A DNA stretch of 64,000 bases from Metabacillus niabensis (lineage in GTDB: Bacteria; Bacillota; Bacilli; Bacillales; Bacillaceae), in contig NZ_JAIVLH010000001.1 of NCBI RefSeq assembly GCF_020524345.1, positions 372,001 to 436,000 on the forward strand. Reading direction: 5' to 3'. Below are positions 19,898-28,990 of the stretch, piece by piece (positions within the stretch are counted from its first letter, which is position 1; each line of letters opens with the position of its first letter). The position numbers and the translations under genes are program-made. The notes below the pieces were generated by a model. That model did not search any database. It had not been told where the DNA came from and saw only the letters and a program-made list of their open reading frames with translations.

Positions 19898-19917
19898 AGC
19901 GGTAAGAGGTGATCCAT

Positions 19918-20712
19918 TTGAATGCACGTATACAAGGCTGCTATGTTGCAATTACTGGTGCTTCCGGCGGAATTGGAGAAAAGATTGCAATTGAATGTGC
20001 GAGACATGGGGCACATTTAGTTTTATTAGCGAGAAGAGAAGAGCTTTTAGCCAAACTTTCTGAACGGATTCAGAATGATTATGGTGTATCATGTTACTAT
20101 TATCTACTGGATGTTCAGGATGTTCACTCGATACAACAAGTATTTTCAACCATTGAATCAGAGATCGGACAAATTGACGTACTTGTCAATAATGCGGGAT
20201 TCGGTATTTTTAATGAAGTTCTTCATTCTTCACTTGATGAAATGAAGAGCATGTTTGAAGTAAATGTGTTTGGCTTAATTGCCAGTACGAAGATGGTGTT
20301 GCCTTCAATGGTGAAAAGAAGAAGAGGTCATATTATGAATATTGCCTCACAAGCTGCTAAAATTGCTACACCTAAATCAAGTCTTTATTCTGCGAGTAAG
20401 CATGCAGTATTGGGTTTTACAAACAGTCTTCGTATGGAGGTAAAGCCACACAATGTGTTCGTCACCTCGGTTAACCCGGGGCCAATTAAAACAGATTTTT
20501 TCACTATTGCCGATAAGGAAGGAAATTATGTGAAAAATGTAGAACGCTGGATGCTTGATCCTGATAAGGTTGCGCGTATTATCGTTGCTTCAATGCTTTC
20601 CCCAAAGCGGGAAATAAATTTGCCTGGATGGATGAATGCGGGCAGTACAATCTATCAAATTATGCCAAATCTGTTTGAAAAACTTGCTGGAAATGCGTTT
20701 TTTAAGAAATAA
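19918..20712 (+). CDS. yqjQ: Short-chain dehydrogenase/reductase YqjQ
   Basis: NAD(P)-dependent oxidoreductase of unknown substrate. 264 residues, classical SDR: cofactor loop TGASGGIGE near residue 14, NNAGFG, catalytic Ser in MNIASQAAK, and catalytic YSASK with Tyr and Lys. The [12 protein letters not shown] segment follows. TTG 19918 is chosen over GTG 19909 because AAGAGGTG lies 6-7 bases before it. It is the ortholog by position of B. subtilis yqjQ. Confidence 0.88.
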   Translation: MNARIQGCYVAITGASGGIGEKIAIECARHGAHLVLLARREELLAKLSERIQNDYGVSCYYYLLDVQDVHSIQQVFSTIESEIGQIDVLVNNAGFGIFNEVLHSSLDEMKSMFEVNVFGLIASTKMVLPSMVKRRRGHIMNIASQAAKIATPKSSLYSASKHAVLGFTNSLRMEVKPHNVFVTSVNPGPIKTDFFTIADKEGNYVKNVERWMLDPDKVARIIVASMLSPKREINLPGWMNAGSTIYQIMPNLFEKLAGNAFFKK

Positions 20713-20755
20713 CTTTTGGTTTTTCAACAGCTACATAAGGAGAGGGAGTTCTTCT

Positions 20756-21286
20756 ATGATTGAGTTACACTATTTTAACCGTAGGCAAATACCTCAGCTA
20801 ATAAGCTGGATTGAGACACCGGAGTTTCTACTCCAATGGGCAGGACCGACGTTTCGCTTTCCGTTGACTGAACAGCAAATTGAAAAGTACATTGAGAATG
20901 CTAATTCAGATCGCTCTACTTCATTTATTTACAGCGTTTTGTTAAAAGAAACCCGCGAAGTAATTGGACATATTGCTTTAACGAATATTGATAGAGAGCA
21001 TAAGTCTGCCCGAGTGGGAAAAGTATTAATTGGAGATCAGCGTGTCCGTGGTAAAGGGATTGGATATTTGATGATGAAAGAAGTATTGAAAATTGCTTTT
21101 GAGCAGTTGGATTTGCATCGAGTAAGTCTAGGCGTTTTTGACTTTAATACGTCAGCTATTGTTTGTTATGAAAAAGCAGGGTTTAAAAAGGAAGGTTTAC
21201 TTCGTGAGTGTAGAAAAATTGGAAATCAATATTGGAGCCTTTGGGAGATGAGTATATTAGCTCATGAATGGCAGAAAACTTATTAA
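20756..21286 (+). CDS. GNAT family N-acetyltransferase (RimJ/RimL-like)
   Basis: Acetyl-CoA dependent transferase, 176 residues. The acetyl-CoA loop is visible as VRGKGIGYLMMKEVLKIAF, and the C-terminal part NTSAIVCYEKAGFKKEGLLR is typical of the RimJ/RimL group that acetylates protein or small-molecule amines. The open frame runs back to 20636 inside yqjQ, but ATG 20756 has AAGGAGAGGG upstream. The substrate cannot be told from sequence. Confidence 0.85.
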   Translation: MIELHYFNRRQIPQLISWIETPEFLLQWAGPTFRFPLTEQQIEKYIENANSDRSTSFIYSVLLKETREVIGHIALTNIDREHKSARVGKVLIGDQRVRGKGIGYLMMKEVLKIAFEQLDLHRVSLGVFDFNTSAIVCYEKAGFKKEGLLRECRKIGNQYWSLWEMSILAHEWQKTY

Positions 21287-21349
21287 GTATTAAGTTAGGA
21301 CACTCACTGTCTTAACTCAGGAGAAATGGCTAGTAAAGGTGGAAAACGC

Positions 21350-22294
21350 TTGGTTGATCAGAAACAGAAGTTTATTTACACATTTTCATGTCATGAAGAC
21401 GAGATTTCTTTATGTCAATTAGAAATGCGGTCATTATTTGGGTTTCACACAGAAACTAACGTACTTGAAAGCTCTGTGCAAATTAATTCAAGCCGAAGTC
21501 CGTTTATAAAAGAAAGAATTGATGTCATTTATAAGGCAGATTGTTTAGACGATCTTGTTCAGAAGGTGAGTGGCTATCAGGCTGAAAAGACGTTTAAAGT
21601 AATTGTAATTGAACATAGTCAAGCTACCGGTTTGCAAAAAATAGGTTTTGAGCAAAGACGTAAAATTGAACGGGAAATTGGATTGCAATTATCAGGGCAA
21701 ATAGATTTACAAAATCCTGAGCAGATTTTTGCAGTTATAAAGGTAAAAGATAACTGGGTGTTCGGACATTATACAAAAAGTGAATCCATTTGGTTATTCC
21801 ATCAAAAAAAGCCTAATCATTATTCGACAGCTCTTAGTACCCGGGTGGCTAGAGCGGTCGTAAACATTGCTGTTCCAACGATTGCGGATAAAAAAGTCAT
21901 TGACCCTTGCTGTGGCGCCGGAACTGTGATGATAGAAGCATTATCGATGGGGATTGATATCGTAGGAAGTGACTTGAACCCTCTTGTTACCCGACCTGCT
22001 CGTGAAAACATTGCTCATTTTGGTTATAAAGCAAAGGTTTTATTAAGAGATATACGAGATGTGACCGAAAGGTATGATATTGCAATTATTGACATGCCTT
22101 ATAATCTCTGTTCTGTTTTAGAGCCGGAAACACAGCTTGAAATGCTTAAAAGTGCAAGGGGATTTGCCGGAAAAGTTGTTGTTATTACAACTGAAACAAT
22201 TGACCCTTTAATTGAAAGGGCAGGTTTTACTATCACAGATCGGTGTGTGGCTAAAAAAGGAAGTTTTTCGAGACAAATTCTTGTTTGTTGTTAA
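21350..22294 (+). CDS. TRM11-like RNA methyltransferase
   Basis: SAM-dependent methyltransferase, 314 residues, resembling tRNA guanine-N2 methylases (TrmG10/TRM11 group). The C-terminal Rossmann domain has motif I DPCCGAGTVMIEA, an acidic SDLNPLV turn, and the amino-methylase motif IV DMPYN, which targets an exocyclic amine. The N-terminal 150 residues are divergent and would hold the RNA-binding region. TTG 21350 is chosen because AAAGGTGG is 7 bases upstream, whereas ATG 21326 has its AGGAG only two bases away. Function as a tRNA enzyme is inference. Confidence 0.75.
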   Translation: MVDQKQKFIYTFSCHEDEISLCQLEMRSLFGFHTETNVLESSVQINSSRSPFIKERIDVIYKADCLDDLVQKVSGYQAEKTFKVIVIEHSQATGLQKIGFEQRRKIEREIGLQLSGQIDLQNPEQIFAVIKVKDNWVFGHYTKSESIWLFHQKKPNHYSTALSTRVARAVVNIAVPTIADKKVIDPCCGAGTVMIEALSMGIDIVGSDLNPLVTRPARENIAHFGYKAKVLLRDIRDVTERYDIAIIDMPYNLCSVLEPETQLEMLKSARGFAGKVVVITTETIDPLIERAGFTITDRCVAKKGSFSRQILVCC

Positions 22295-22300
22295 CAGTAA

Positions 22301-22332
22301 AGAGCCTATAATCTCATTATAGGCTCTTATTT
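22301..22332. terminator. Terminator between the methylase gene and yqzH
   Basis: AGAGCCTATAAT (22301-22312) pairs perfectly with ATTATAGGCTCT (22316-22327), followed by TATTTTCT. The two genes converge here. Confidence 0.8.
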
Positions 22333-22333
22333 T

Positions 22334-22528
22334 CTATTCTTGATTCGTTAAATAGCTATATACAACATCCTCTACAACCTCATACCATTCACTTTCCTCG
22401 TTTTTATCAACTGTAATTTTCTGTATTAAGTAAATGTTATCCTTCTCTGAAAGAGGGTCTACATCCAGATTTCGGCCGTATTGGAGAAAGCTTTTTTTAA
22501 GCATCTTTTTTAATATCTTGTCTTCCAT
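22334..22528 (-). CDS. yqzH: YqzH-like protein of unknown function
   Basis: A 64-residue, charged, soluble protein matching the small YqzH family of bacilli, whose role is unknown. It has alternating Lys and Asp/Glu residues with YLIQKITVDKNEESEWYEVV in the centre. GAGGTG lies 5-6 bases before the ATG. Position next to the uvrX-type polymerase matches B. subtilis. No metal-binding or membrane motif is seen. Confidence 0.75.
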   Translation of the reverse strand: MEDKILKKMLKKSFLQYGRNLDVDPLSEKDNIYLIQKITVDKNEESEWYEVVEDVVYSYLTNQE

Positions 22529-22629
22529 TTTTCACCTCACTACTGGTAGTATACCGTTTTTGTATGAGTTTTTCGATCGTGCTTAACATTGAAATTTGTC
22601 GTTTTCTTGGGGAAAACTACCATTGAAAT

Positions 22630-22682
22630 CGAACGTATATTCCCTTAGTATATAGAATATAATAAACGCGAACATACATTCT
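22630..22682 (+). promoter_or_regulatory. Promoter of uvrX with two LexA boxes
   Basis: CGAACGTATATTCC (22630-22643) and CGAACATACATTCT (22669-22682) each resemble the Bacillus SOS box CGAAC-N4-GTTC, with the G of GTTC replaced by A. TATAAT at 22658-22663 lies between them and is a likely -10. One box would cover the -35 region and the other the transcription start. Confidence 0.75.
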
Positions 22683-22701
22683 ATTTTTAGGAGAAGTGGC
22701 T

Positions 22702-23964
22702 ATGATTGAAAACTACGATCAATTGCCGAAACGAAAGATTCTTTGCATTGATATGAAAAGCTTTTATGCAAGCTGTGCTGCTGTTTTGCTGGGATTAGAT
22801 CCATTAACTTGCTATTTAGCTGTTGTAGGAGATACGGATCGGCAGGGAAGCATTGTCTTGGCAGCTTCTCCACGACTAAAAAAGGAATTTGGCATTAAAA
22901 CAGGTTCAAGACGTTTTGAAGTACCAAATGATCCCCGTATCACCATTGTGGACCCGAAAATGGGGATGTATATCAGGATCTCAACAGAATTAACAAAGTT
23001 GTTTCACCGCTATGTGCCAAAGGATGCTATTCATACTTATAGTGTGGATGAAAGCTTTATTGAAGTAGACGGTGTGGAGCATATTTGGGGGGACGCACAG
23101 ACAATTGCGAAAAAAATTCGCGATGATATGGAGCGTGAATTTGGCCTTCCAAGTGCAATTGGTATCGGTCCTAATATGCTGTTAGCTAAAGTTTGTCTAG
23201 ATACTGAAGCGAAAAAGAAAGGTGTGGCAGAATGGACATACGATGATGTGAAAAAGAAGCTTTGGAAGCTCGAGCCATTAAGCGAAATGTGGGGAATCGG
23301 CTCAAGAGTACAAAAAACACTAAACCGAATGGGAATCTCTAATGTGGGCCAGCTTGCAAATTATCCTCTTGAGCTGCTTGAAAAGAAGTTTGGGGTAATG
23401 GGAAACCAGCTTTACTATCATGCGTGGGGCGTGGATTTATCTGAAATTGGAGCCCCGATCATGCAAGGGCAAATCAGCTTTGGAAAAAGTCAAATTTTAC
23501 TTCGTGATTACCCGGATCCGGAAGAAGTAAAGCATGTCATATTAGAAATCAGTGAAGAGGTTGCCCGCAGAGCACGTCAGCATGGAAAGGCGGGCCGAAC
23601 AATTAGTCTTGGAATTGGATATAGCCGTGATGAGTTTGGCGGAGGATTTTACCGTTCTAAAACAATTGATGAGCCGACCAACATCACCATGGATATTTAT
23701 GAAACATGCCTGCAATTGTTTGAAAAATTTTATGCAAACAAAACAGTAAGAAAAATTTCAATTGCGCTTTCAAACATTGAAAATGACTGTGAAATGCAGC
23801 TTGATTTGTTCCGGCCAAACCGTGCAAATCAGCGAACACTGGGGTATGTTGTAGATTCAATTCGTCATAAGTATGGCTCAGATGCTATCTTACGTGCTGT
23901 ATCTTATACTCCGGCTGGAACAGCGAAGCATCGCGCGAAGCTTGTTGGAGGCCATAAAGCATAG
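22702..23964 (+). CDS. uvrX: SOS-inducible Y-family DNA polymerase (UvrX/YqjW type)
   Basis: Translesion polymerase of the UmuC-like branch found in bacilli. 420 residues. Catalytic motifs are CIDMKSFYASC and YSVDESFIEVDG; the helix-hairpin-helix is in EMWGIGSRVQKTLNRMG. A beta-clamp motif QLDLF begins at residue 366. ATG 22702 is chosen because AGGAG ends 8 bases before it; GTG 22696 is too close. Two LexA boxes predict damage induction. The usual YolD-like partner gene follows, but one gene further on than in B. subtilis. Confidence 0.93.
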   Translation: MIENYDQLPKRKILCIDMKSFYASCAAVLLGLDPLTCYLAVVGDTDRQGSIVLAASPRLKKEFGIKTGSRRFEVPNDPRITIVDPKMGMYIRISTELTKLFHRYVPKDAIHTYSVDESFIEVDGVEHIWGDAQTIAKKIRDDMEREFGLPSAIGIGPNMLLAKVCLDTEAKKKGVAEWTYDDVKKKLWKLEPLSEMWGIGSRVQKTLNRMGISNVGQLANYPLELLEKKFGVMGNQLYYHAWGVDLSEIGAPIMQGQISFGKSQILLRDYPDPEEVKHVILEISEEVARRARQHGKAGRTISLGIGYSRDEFGGGFYRSKTIDEPTNITMDIYETCLQLFEKFYANKTVRKISIALSNIENDCEMQLDLFRPNRANQRTLGYVVDSIRHKYGSDAILRAVSYTPAGTAKHRAKLVGGHKA

Positions 23965-24074
23965 GTAGAAACCAGCTGATATGGCTTTCGCCTATTTCAC
24001 CAGAGGAAAAGCTGCGTTTGTCTCTCCTTCGAATATTGTATAAAAATGTATTCGCTTTTGAGGGAGGATATCAA

Positions 24075-24731
24075 GTGGAAATGAATCAATCGTGTTTATC
24101 ATATGTGGCTTTAGGTGATTCCTTGACAGTCGGAGTTGGAGCATCATTTTTAACACCCGGATTTGTCGGGCGGTATGTGAGATTAACTGAAGAAACTCTA
24201 GATAGACGTGTGATAACGAATATCTTTGCAAAATCGGGAATTGAAAGTAGTGGTGTACTGGATATTGTAAGCAGTGAACCACTACATGACAAAATAAATC
24301 GTGCCAATATTATCACCATCACTGCCGGTGGAAATGATCTTATCCAAGCAAGTAAAGACTTTATTGAATCACGTGATCAAACAGAAATTGCACAATCAGT
24401 CAAAGAGTGTCACAGCAATATGATGAAAATAATGGAGACAATTCATGAACTGAAAAAAGATTGTGGTGTACCATTTATCGTGTATTTATTTAATCTATAC
24501 AATCCGTTACCACAAATCACATTGGCAGATAAGTGGGTTCGGTTGTTTAATCAACAGTTAAGCAGCTTTGATAACAAAAAAACAATTAGAGTTATTGATA
24601 TTTATACAGTATTTAAAGATAGACAGGAAGAGCTTTTATCTGGAGATCGTATTCATCCAAATAGTTTGGGATATCAAGAGATGGCAAATACATTGGTTCA
24701 ATTAGGCTATCCAAAAGAATTTAATGAATAA
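24075..24731 (+). CDS. SGNH/GDSL-family hydrolase
   Basis: Esterase or lipase-like hydrolase of unknown substrate, 218 residues. The catalytic Ser is in GDSL at residues 14-17, the oxyanion Asn in AGGNDL, and the Asp-His pair in DRIHPNSLGY near the C-terminus. No signal peptide is present from this start, so it should be cytoplasmic. GTG 24075 has AGGGAGGAT 6 bases upstream; the longer frame from 24018 has no ribosome binding site. It stands between uvrX and the YolD-like gene, 110 bases after uvrX. Confidence 0.8.
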   Translation: MEMNQSCLSYVALGDSLTVGVGASFLTPGFVGRYVRLTEETLDRRVITNIFAKSGIESSGVLDIVSSEPLHDKINRANIITITAGGNDLIQASKDFIESRDQTEIAQSVKECHSNMMKIMETIHELKKDCGVPFIVYLFNLYNPLPQITLADKWVRLFNQQLSSFDNKKTIRVIDIYTVFKDRQEELLSGDRIHPNSLGYQEMANTLVQLGYPKEFNE

Positions 24732-24755
24732 TAGTAGTGAAGGCAGGGGTAAACC

Positions 24756-25088
24756 ATGATACGAGATAGAGGGAATATCAAATGGACATCGATGATGCTT
24801 CCCGAACATGTTAAATTGCTAAGAGACTGGTCTGAAGAAGATACGTATCAAGAAAGGCCGGAGCTTGATGAACAACAGTTAGAGCAGTTTAACGAAACAA
24901 TTTGCATGGCGATGGAGGAGCATAGGGAGCTTGTTTTTACTTACTATAAAGATCATTTTTTTCATACATGCTCAGGGTATGTGCACTATATAGACTCTAT
25001 TCGGCATATATTACGAATTGTTGATGAACAATCAGGAAATCAACTTACATTACCTCTTCACGACATCATTGATGTCAAACAAAAATAA
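24756..25088 (+). CDS. YolD-like protein
   Basis: A 110-residue member of the YolD-like family, typically encoded next to UmuC-type polymerases in bacilli and thought to act with them, perhaps as a UmuD-like partner. Hallmarks are DRGNIKWTSMMLPEHVKLL at the start and the Tyr-rich FHTCSGYVHYIDSIRHILRI segment. GCAGGGG precedes the ATG. Here it is separated from uvrX by the GDSL hydrolase gene. Confidence 0.8.
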   Translation: MIRDRGNIKWTSMMLPEHVKLLRDWSEEDTYQERPELDEQQLEQFNETICMAMEEHRELVFTYYKDHFFHTCSGYVHYIDSIRHILRIVDEQSGNQLTLPLHDIIDVKQK

Positions 25089-25121
25089 GAGGATGAATCC
25101 GAATCATCCTCTGACTCATTT
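25088..25121 (+). terminator. Terminator after the YolD-like gene
   Basis: AGAGGATGA (25088-25096) pairs with TCATCCTCT (25104-25112); a weak T-rich tail follows. The same 9-base arms recur in the terminator at 29621. Confidence 0.6.
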
Positions 25122-25252
25122 TCTCACTTAACATATTACTTTCAAAGACGTTTCCTCATTTGAAACACATAGTTCCCCATTGTAATAACAACTTCATAGT
25201 ATAGAAAAAAAAACAGTACAAATAATAACGATGAAAGTGGGTGAGGAAGAAA

Positions 25253-26332
25253 TTGGGACCAATAAAATTTCCGTTATTAGTTTTTATGCTGATGCTGACA
25301 ATAGGTTTATTTGCACATGTCCAAACCATCCCTGCTTTATTATCTGTTACCGGGCGAGATGCTTGGCTGACAATCATCATAACGATTGTACCAACGGTCA
25401 TCTGGCTATTCGGATTAAGCAAGCTATTAAAATTAATGGAAAAAATAAGTGTGACGGAATGGAAGAGAACACTATCACCGGTAAAATACTATCTCCTTGT
25501 TAGTCCTCTTATTGTGTACCTATTCCTATCAGCGTATATAACGACAAAAGATATTGTCATGTGGAGCCATATATCATACATTCCGGATATCAACTACAGC
25601 ATAATCGTTGTTGCATTTTTGTTTTTATGCTTTATTGGGACAAGGTCAGGAGTTAAGTCTTTGGCGATATTAAGTGGGATTTTATTGCCGCTTGTTTCGG
25701 CATTAGGCTTCTTTGTTATGACCGTTAATGTAAAGAAAAAAGATTATGAACAACTATTACCACTTATTGAGCATGGGTGGCCCCCCGTATTTCAAGGTTT
25801 AATATATACATTACTTCCTATAGTGGAATTATTTATTCTTTTAATTATACCTTCTATACATAAACACAAAATTGGAATTGGAAAACTATTCATTGTAGGG
25901 GGCATTATAATAGGACTAATGCTTGGACCGACAATTGGGGCAATAGCAGAATTCGGTCCATTGCAGGCCTCTGAATTTAGGTATCCAGCGTTTGAACAGT
26001 GGAGAATTCTAACAATAGGTAATTATTTTTCACATGTGGATTTTTTTGCTATTTATCAATGGCTCTCAGGGGGAGTACTTAGAACCAGCTTATACATTTT
26101 GTTAGCTAATCAACTGCTCGTAAGGAAAGAAAAAGGGAAATATTCCGTCATTATCTGCTATCTTTGTCTTGTCATATTTTGTTTATATCGAGTTGATCAG
26201 AATACATTTTATGAACTTCTTTACGTTTATTTTATGCCGATTGCATTAGGGGTATTAGTTATTCATATAACAATCATATTTGTCTACTTGCATATTAAAA
26301 ATCGAAAAAAGAAGATTGAGGAGGTAGGGTAG
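25253..26332 (+). CDS. GerAB-type germinant receptor permease subunit
   Basis: Integral membrane B-subunit of a spore germinant receptor, related to amino acid permeases, 359 residues with about ten hydrophobic helices. It would sit in the spore inner membrane and bind germinant. The frame opens at GTG 25241, but TTG 25253 has GAGG 6 bases before it; either is possible. It is directly followed by the A subunit (stop and start adjacent). The germinant cannot be predicted. Confidence 0.83.
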   Translation: MGPIKFPLLVFMLMLTIGLFAHVQTIPALLSVTGRDAWLTIIITIVPTVIWLFGLSKLLKLMEKISVTEWKRTLSPVKYYLLVSPLIVYLFLSAYITTKDIVMWSHISYIPDINYSIIVVAFLFLCFIGTRSGVKSLAILSGILLPLVSALGFFVMTVNVKKKDYEQLLPLIEHGWPPVFQGLIYTLLPIVELFILLIIPSIHKHKIGIGKLFIVGGIIIGLMLGPTIGAIAEFGPLQASEFRYPAFEQWRILTIGNYFSHVDFFAIYQWLSGGVLRTSLYILLANQLLVRKEKGKYSVIICYLCLVIFCLYRVDQNTFYELLYVYFMPIALGVLVIHITIIFVYLHIKNRKKKIEEVG

Positions 26333-27799
26333 TTGGAAAAAGTGCTTCAACACTCAGACATTGAGTATACAATGGCAGGAATGAAGCAGTTATTTTCTTC
26401 ATCCTCTGATATCACCATTAAAACAATGGAAAAAGGTGACAGTAAAGAAACGTTTCTATTAGTATACTGTGGACCATTAATTGACTCTGTATTTCTAGAT
26501 GAAGTTGTTTTGCCAAAGGTAAATCAGTATTTTATAGAGGAAACTTTAGAAAACATAAGCAGTTTGATTCAGGTACAAAAAAAAGATAAAAAAGATATAA
26601 CAAGTGAAGATCTGAGCAATTCTATTTTTTCGGGGAAGCTTATGATGACAACAAACGAAATTGATCTGATTTATTTTTATGATATAAGCAAAGTACCAAC
26701 AAGGTCACCTGATGAATCAGTAACAGAGGTTTCAGTGAGAGGACCAAAAGATGGATTTGTTGAAGAACTTAATGTAAATCTTGGACTAGTAAGGAAACGG
26801 TTAAAAACCTCTTCTTTTATTGTAGAAGAATACATTGTTGGCACGCGGTCACAAACAAAGGTAGCGCTTCTCTATATAAAAGACATAATAAATGTAGAGC
26901 TATTAAAGAATATTAAAGACAAGTTAAACAAAATCGAAACTGATGTTTTAACAGGCAGTTCACAAATGGAAGAGTTAGTTGTTGATAAACAAGTTTTCTC
27001 TCTGTTCCCTTTGGTAAATCACACAGGAAGACCTGATTTTGTTGTAGATTCGCTAAATCAAGGAAGGTTTTCTCTATTAGTAGATGGAGCACCAACAGCC
27101 TTAATTGCACCTGCAAATCTGGCCTTTTTAATAAAAACATCTGAAGATCAGCATACAAGCTTTATTTTTGCATCTGTGGAAAGATTGCTCCGCGCAATAG
27201 GCTTGTTTATTACCGTTTTTTTACCAGGCTTATTTACAGCGTTAACCACACATAATGTAGGTCAGCTGCCACTACCACTATTGGCAACCATATCGGTTTC
27301 AAGAATAGGATTACCCTTTACATCATTTATTGAAGTTATCCTTATGCTTGTGATGTTTGAGTTATTTAAAGAAGCAGGTGCCCGCCTTCCTAAGGGAGTA
27401 GGGCAAACAGTGGCTGTTTTGGGAGGGTTAATTATAGGGGATGCGGCCATTCGAGGAGGTATTACATCTCCGACAATGCTCGTTGTAATAGGAGTAACCG
27501 CGATTTCGGGTTTTACTTTAGTCAATCAATCGTTATCTGGAAATCTTTTTGTTGTACGTTTATATATTGTGGTGTTAAGTTTTTTTGCCGGTATATTCGG
27601 ATTTATTATTGGATTTATCTCGATTATCATGTATTTGTCAACAATCAGATCGTTCGGCTACCCGTATTTATCCTATTATCAAGATCTCACATGGAAAGAC
27701 TTATTTTCAATCTTTGTGAAACTTCCAGAGGTAATAAAGGATAAACGGGCCCCGGAATTGGACACAAATGATTCGACCAGACAAGGTGACAGGCAATGA
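26333..27799 (+). CDS. GerA-type germinant receptor A subunit
   Basis: A-subunit of the germinant receptor, 488 residues. A hydrophilic N-terminal domain of about 270 residues holds the family motif VSVRGPKDGFVEELNVNLGL, and the C-terminal part has four or five membrane helices. It is a paralogue of SpoVAF encoded 20 kb downstream. TTG start directly after the B gene; GAGGTAGG stands before it. It overlaps the C gene by 4 bases. Confidence 0.88.
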   Translation: MEKVLQHSDIEYTMAGMKQLFSSSSDITIKTMEKGDSKETFLLVYCGPLIDSVFLDEVVLPKVNQYFIEETLENISSLIQVQKKDKKDITSEDLSNSIFSGKLMMTTNEIDLIYFYDISKVPTRSPDESVTEVSVRGPKDGFVEELNVNLGLVRKRLKTSSFIVEEYIVGTRSQTKVALLYIKDIINVELLKNIKDKLNKIETDVLTGSSQMEELVVDKQVFSLFPLVNHTGRPDFVVDSLNQGRFSLLVDGAPTALIAPANLAFLIKTSEDQHTSFIFASVERLLRAIGLFITVFLPGLFTALTTHNVGQLPLPLLATISVSRIGLPFTSFIEVILMLVMFELFKEAGARLPKGVGQTVAVLGGLIIGDAAIRGGITSPTMLVVIGVTAISGFTLVNQSLSGNLFVVRLYIVVLSFFAGIFGFIIGFISIIMYLSTIRSFGYPYLSYYQDLTWKDLFSIFVKLPEVIKDKRAPELDTNDSTRQGDRQ

Positions 27800-28953
27800 A
27801 GAAGATAAGAGCATTATTTTTGGTTAGTTTGTTAGCAGTATTAACAAGTTGTCATAATGTAAAAGAAATACATAATCAAGCCTATGCAGTAGGGATGGGG
27901 GTCGACTATGTAGAGGGTGAATATCATATAATCTTACAGTTTTTAGATTTTAGTAATGTAGCAAAAACAGATCAACAAAAAAGTGCAGAACCGGTTCCCG
28001 TCTGGATGGCAAAGGGGAAAGGTAGAACAATAGAAACAGCATTAAATGATATATTTAATACAATTCAAATGAGAGTAAATTTCGAACAATTAAATTTGGT
28101 CTTGTTTGGAGAGAATATGATTGCCTCGACAGAGCAACTTGAAGAGGCTTTTAATACATTTACTTCGAGCTTTACCGTTCGTTTAACAGCCTGGAGTTAT
28201 ATAACAAAGGAAAAACTGGAGGATGTTTTTACGTCATCGATAATTTTTGATTTTCCTTTTTCATATTCAAGGCTAAACCAACCGGATGAAGGAAGTAAAC
28301 AAAGTGCAACCGTTCAAGCTATCTCACTAAGAGAATTTGTTATGCAATTAAACGAAAAAACGAAAACAACGATTGTTCCTTCAATCGAATTGAATAAAGA
28401 TCTAATGATGAAGGAACAGACAAAAGAACCAGCAGCAGTAATCAATGGTGCACATCTTTTCAAGGACAAAACATATAAGGGATGGCTTTCAATACAAGAA
28501 TTAACAGGATTTATTTGGACGAACAACAAATCAGAAAGATCTATTACTGAATTTGAGCCGGAAAAGGGGAAGATTCTAGCTGTGGAATTGCTGGAACCTA
28601 ATTTGAAGCTGATACCAGAAAAGGCAAAAGGAAGTTACAATATTGAGGTCGATTTAACGGCATTAATAAAAGAAAGTGTCGACCAACATGTTACCCAAAA
28701 TAATATAAAGAAAGAAATCGAGAACCTTATTAAAGAAGAGATAGAAAAAACGTATAAAACAGCTAAAAAGTTAGGTGCAGATATTTTTCAACTAGAGGAT
28801 CATGCATATCGGTATCACTTAAAAGATTGGAGAAAATATAAAGAAGAACAAAAAAACATAAACCTTTCCGATGTTACTGTAAATGTTCAAACATTATACA
28901 GCATTGATAAATACAAAAGCATAAAAAATGATGCCAACACAAAGAGAGAATAA
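27796..28953 (+). CDS. Ger(x)C-type germinant receptor lipoprotein
   Basis: C-subunit of the germinant receptor, 385 residues. A lipoprotein signal ends in the lipobox LTSC, so it should be anchored on the outer face of the spore inner membrane. The family start NQAYAVGMGVDY and the C-terminal IKEEIEKTYKTAKKLGADIFQL are recognisable. It completes a B-A-C operon; the more common order is A-B-C. No terminator with a clear T-run was seen after it. Confidence 0.88.
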   Translation: MKKIRALFLVSLLAVLTSCHNVKEIHNQAYAVGMGVDYVEGEYHIILQFLDFSNVAKTDQQKSAEPVPVWMAKGKGRTIETALNDIFNTIQMRVNFEQLNLVLFGENMIASTEQLEEAFNTFTSSFTVRLTAWSYITKEKLEDVFTSSIIFDFPFSYSRLNQPDEGSKQSATVQAISLREFVMQLNEKTKTTIVPSIELNKDLMMKEQTKEPAAVINGAHLFKDKTYKGWLSIQELTGFIWTNNKSERSITEFEPEKGKILAVELLEPNLKLIPEKAKGSYNIEVDLTALIKESVDQHVTQNNIKKEIENLIKEEIEKTYKTAKKLGADIFQLEDHAYRYHLKDWRKYKEEQKNINLSDVTVNVQTLYSIDKYKSIKNDANTKRE

Positions 28954-28990
28954 AATTGAATGATTGTAACCTAATAAATAACATGCAGAA

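Noticed and set aside
25130-25252. Sigma-G promoter for the germinant receptor operon
   Set aside because: CATAGTA near 25190 resembles a -10, but no -35 at proper spacing was found.
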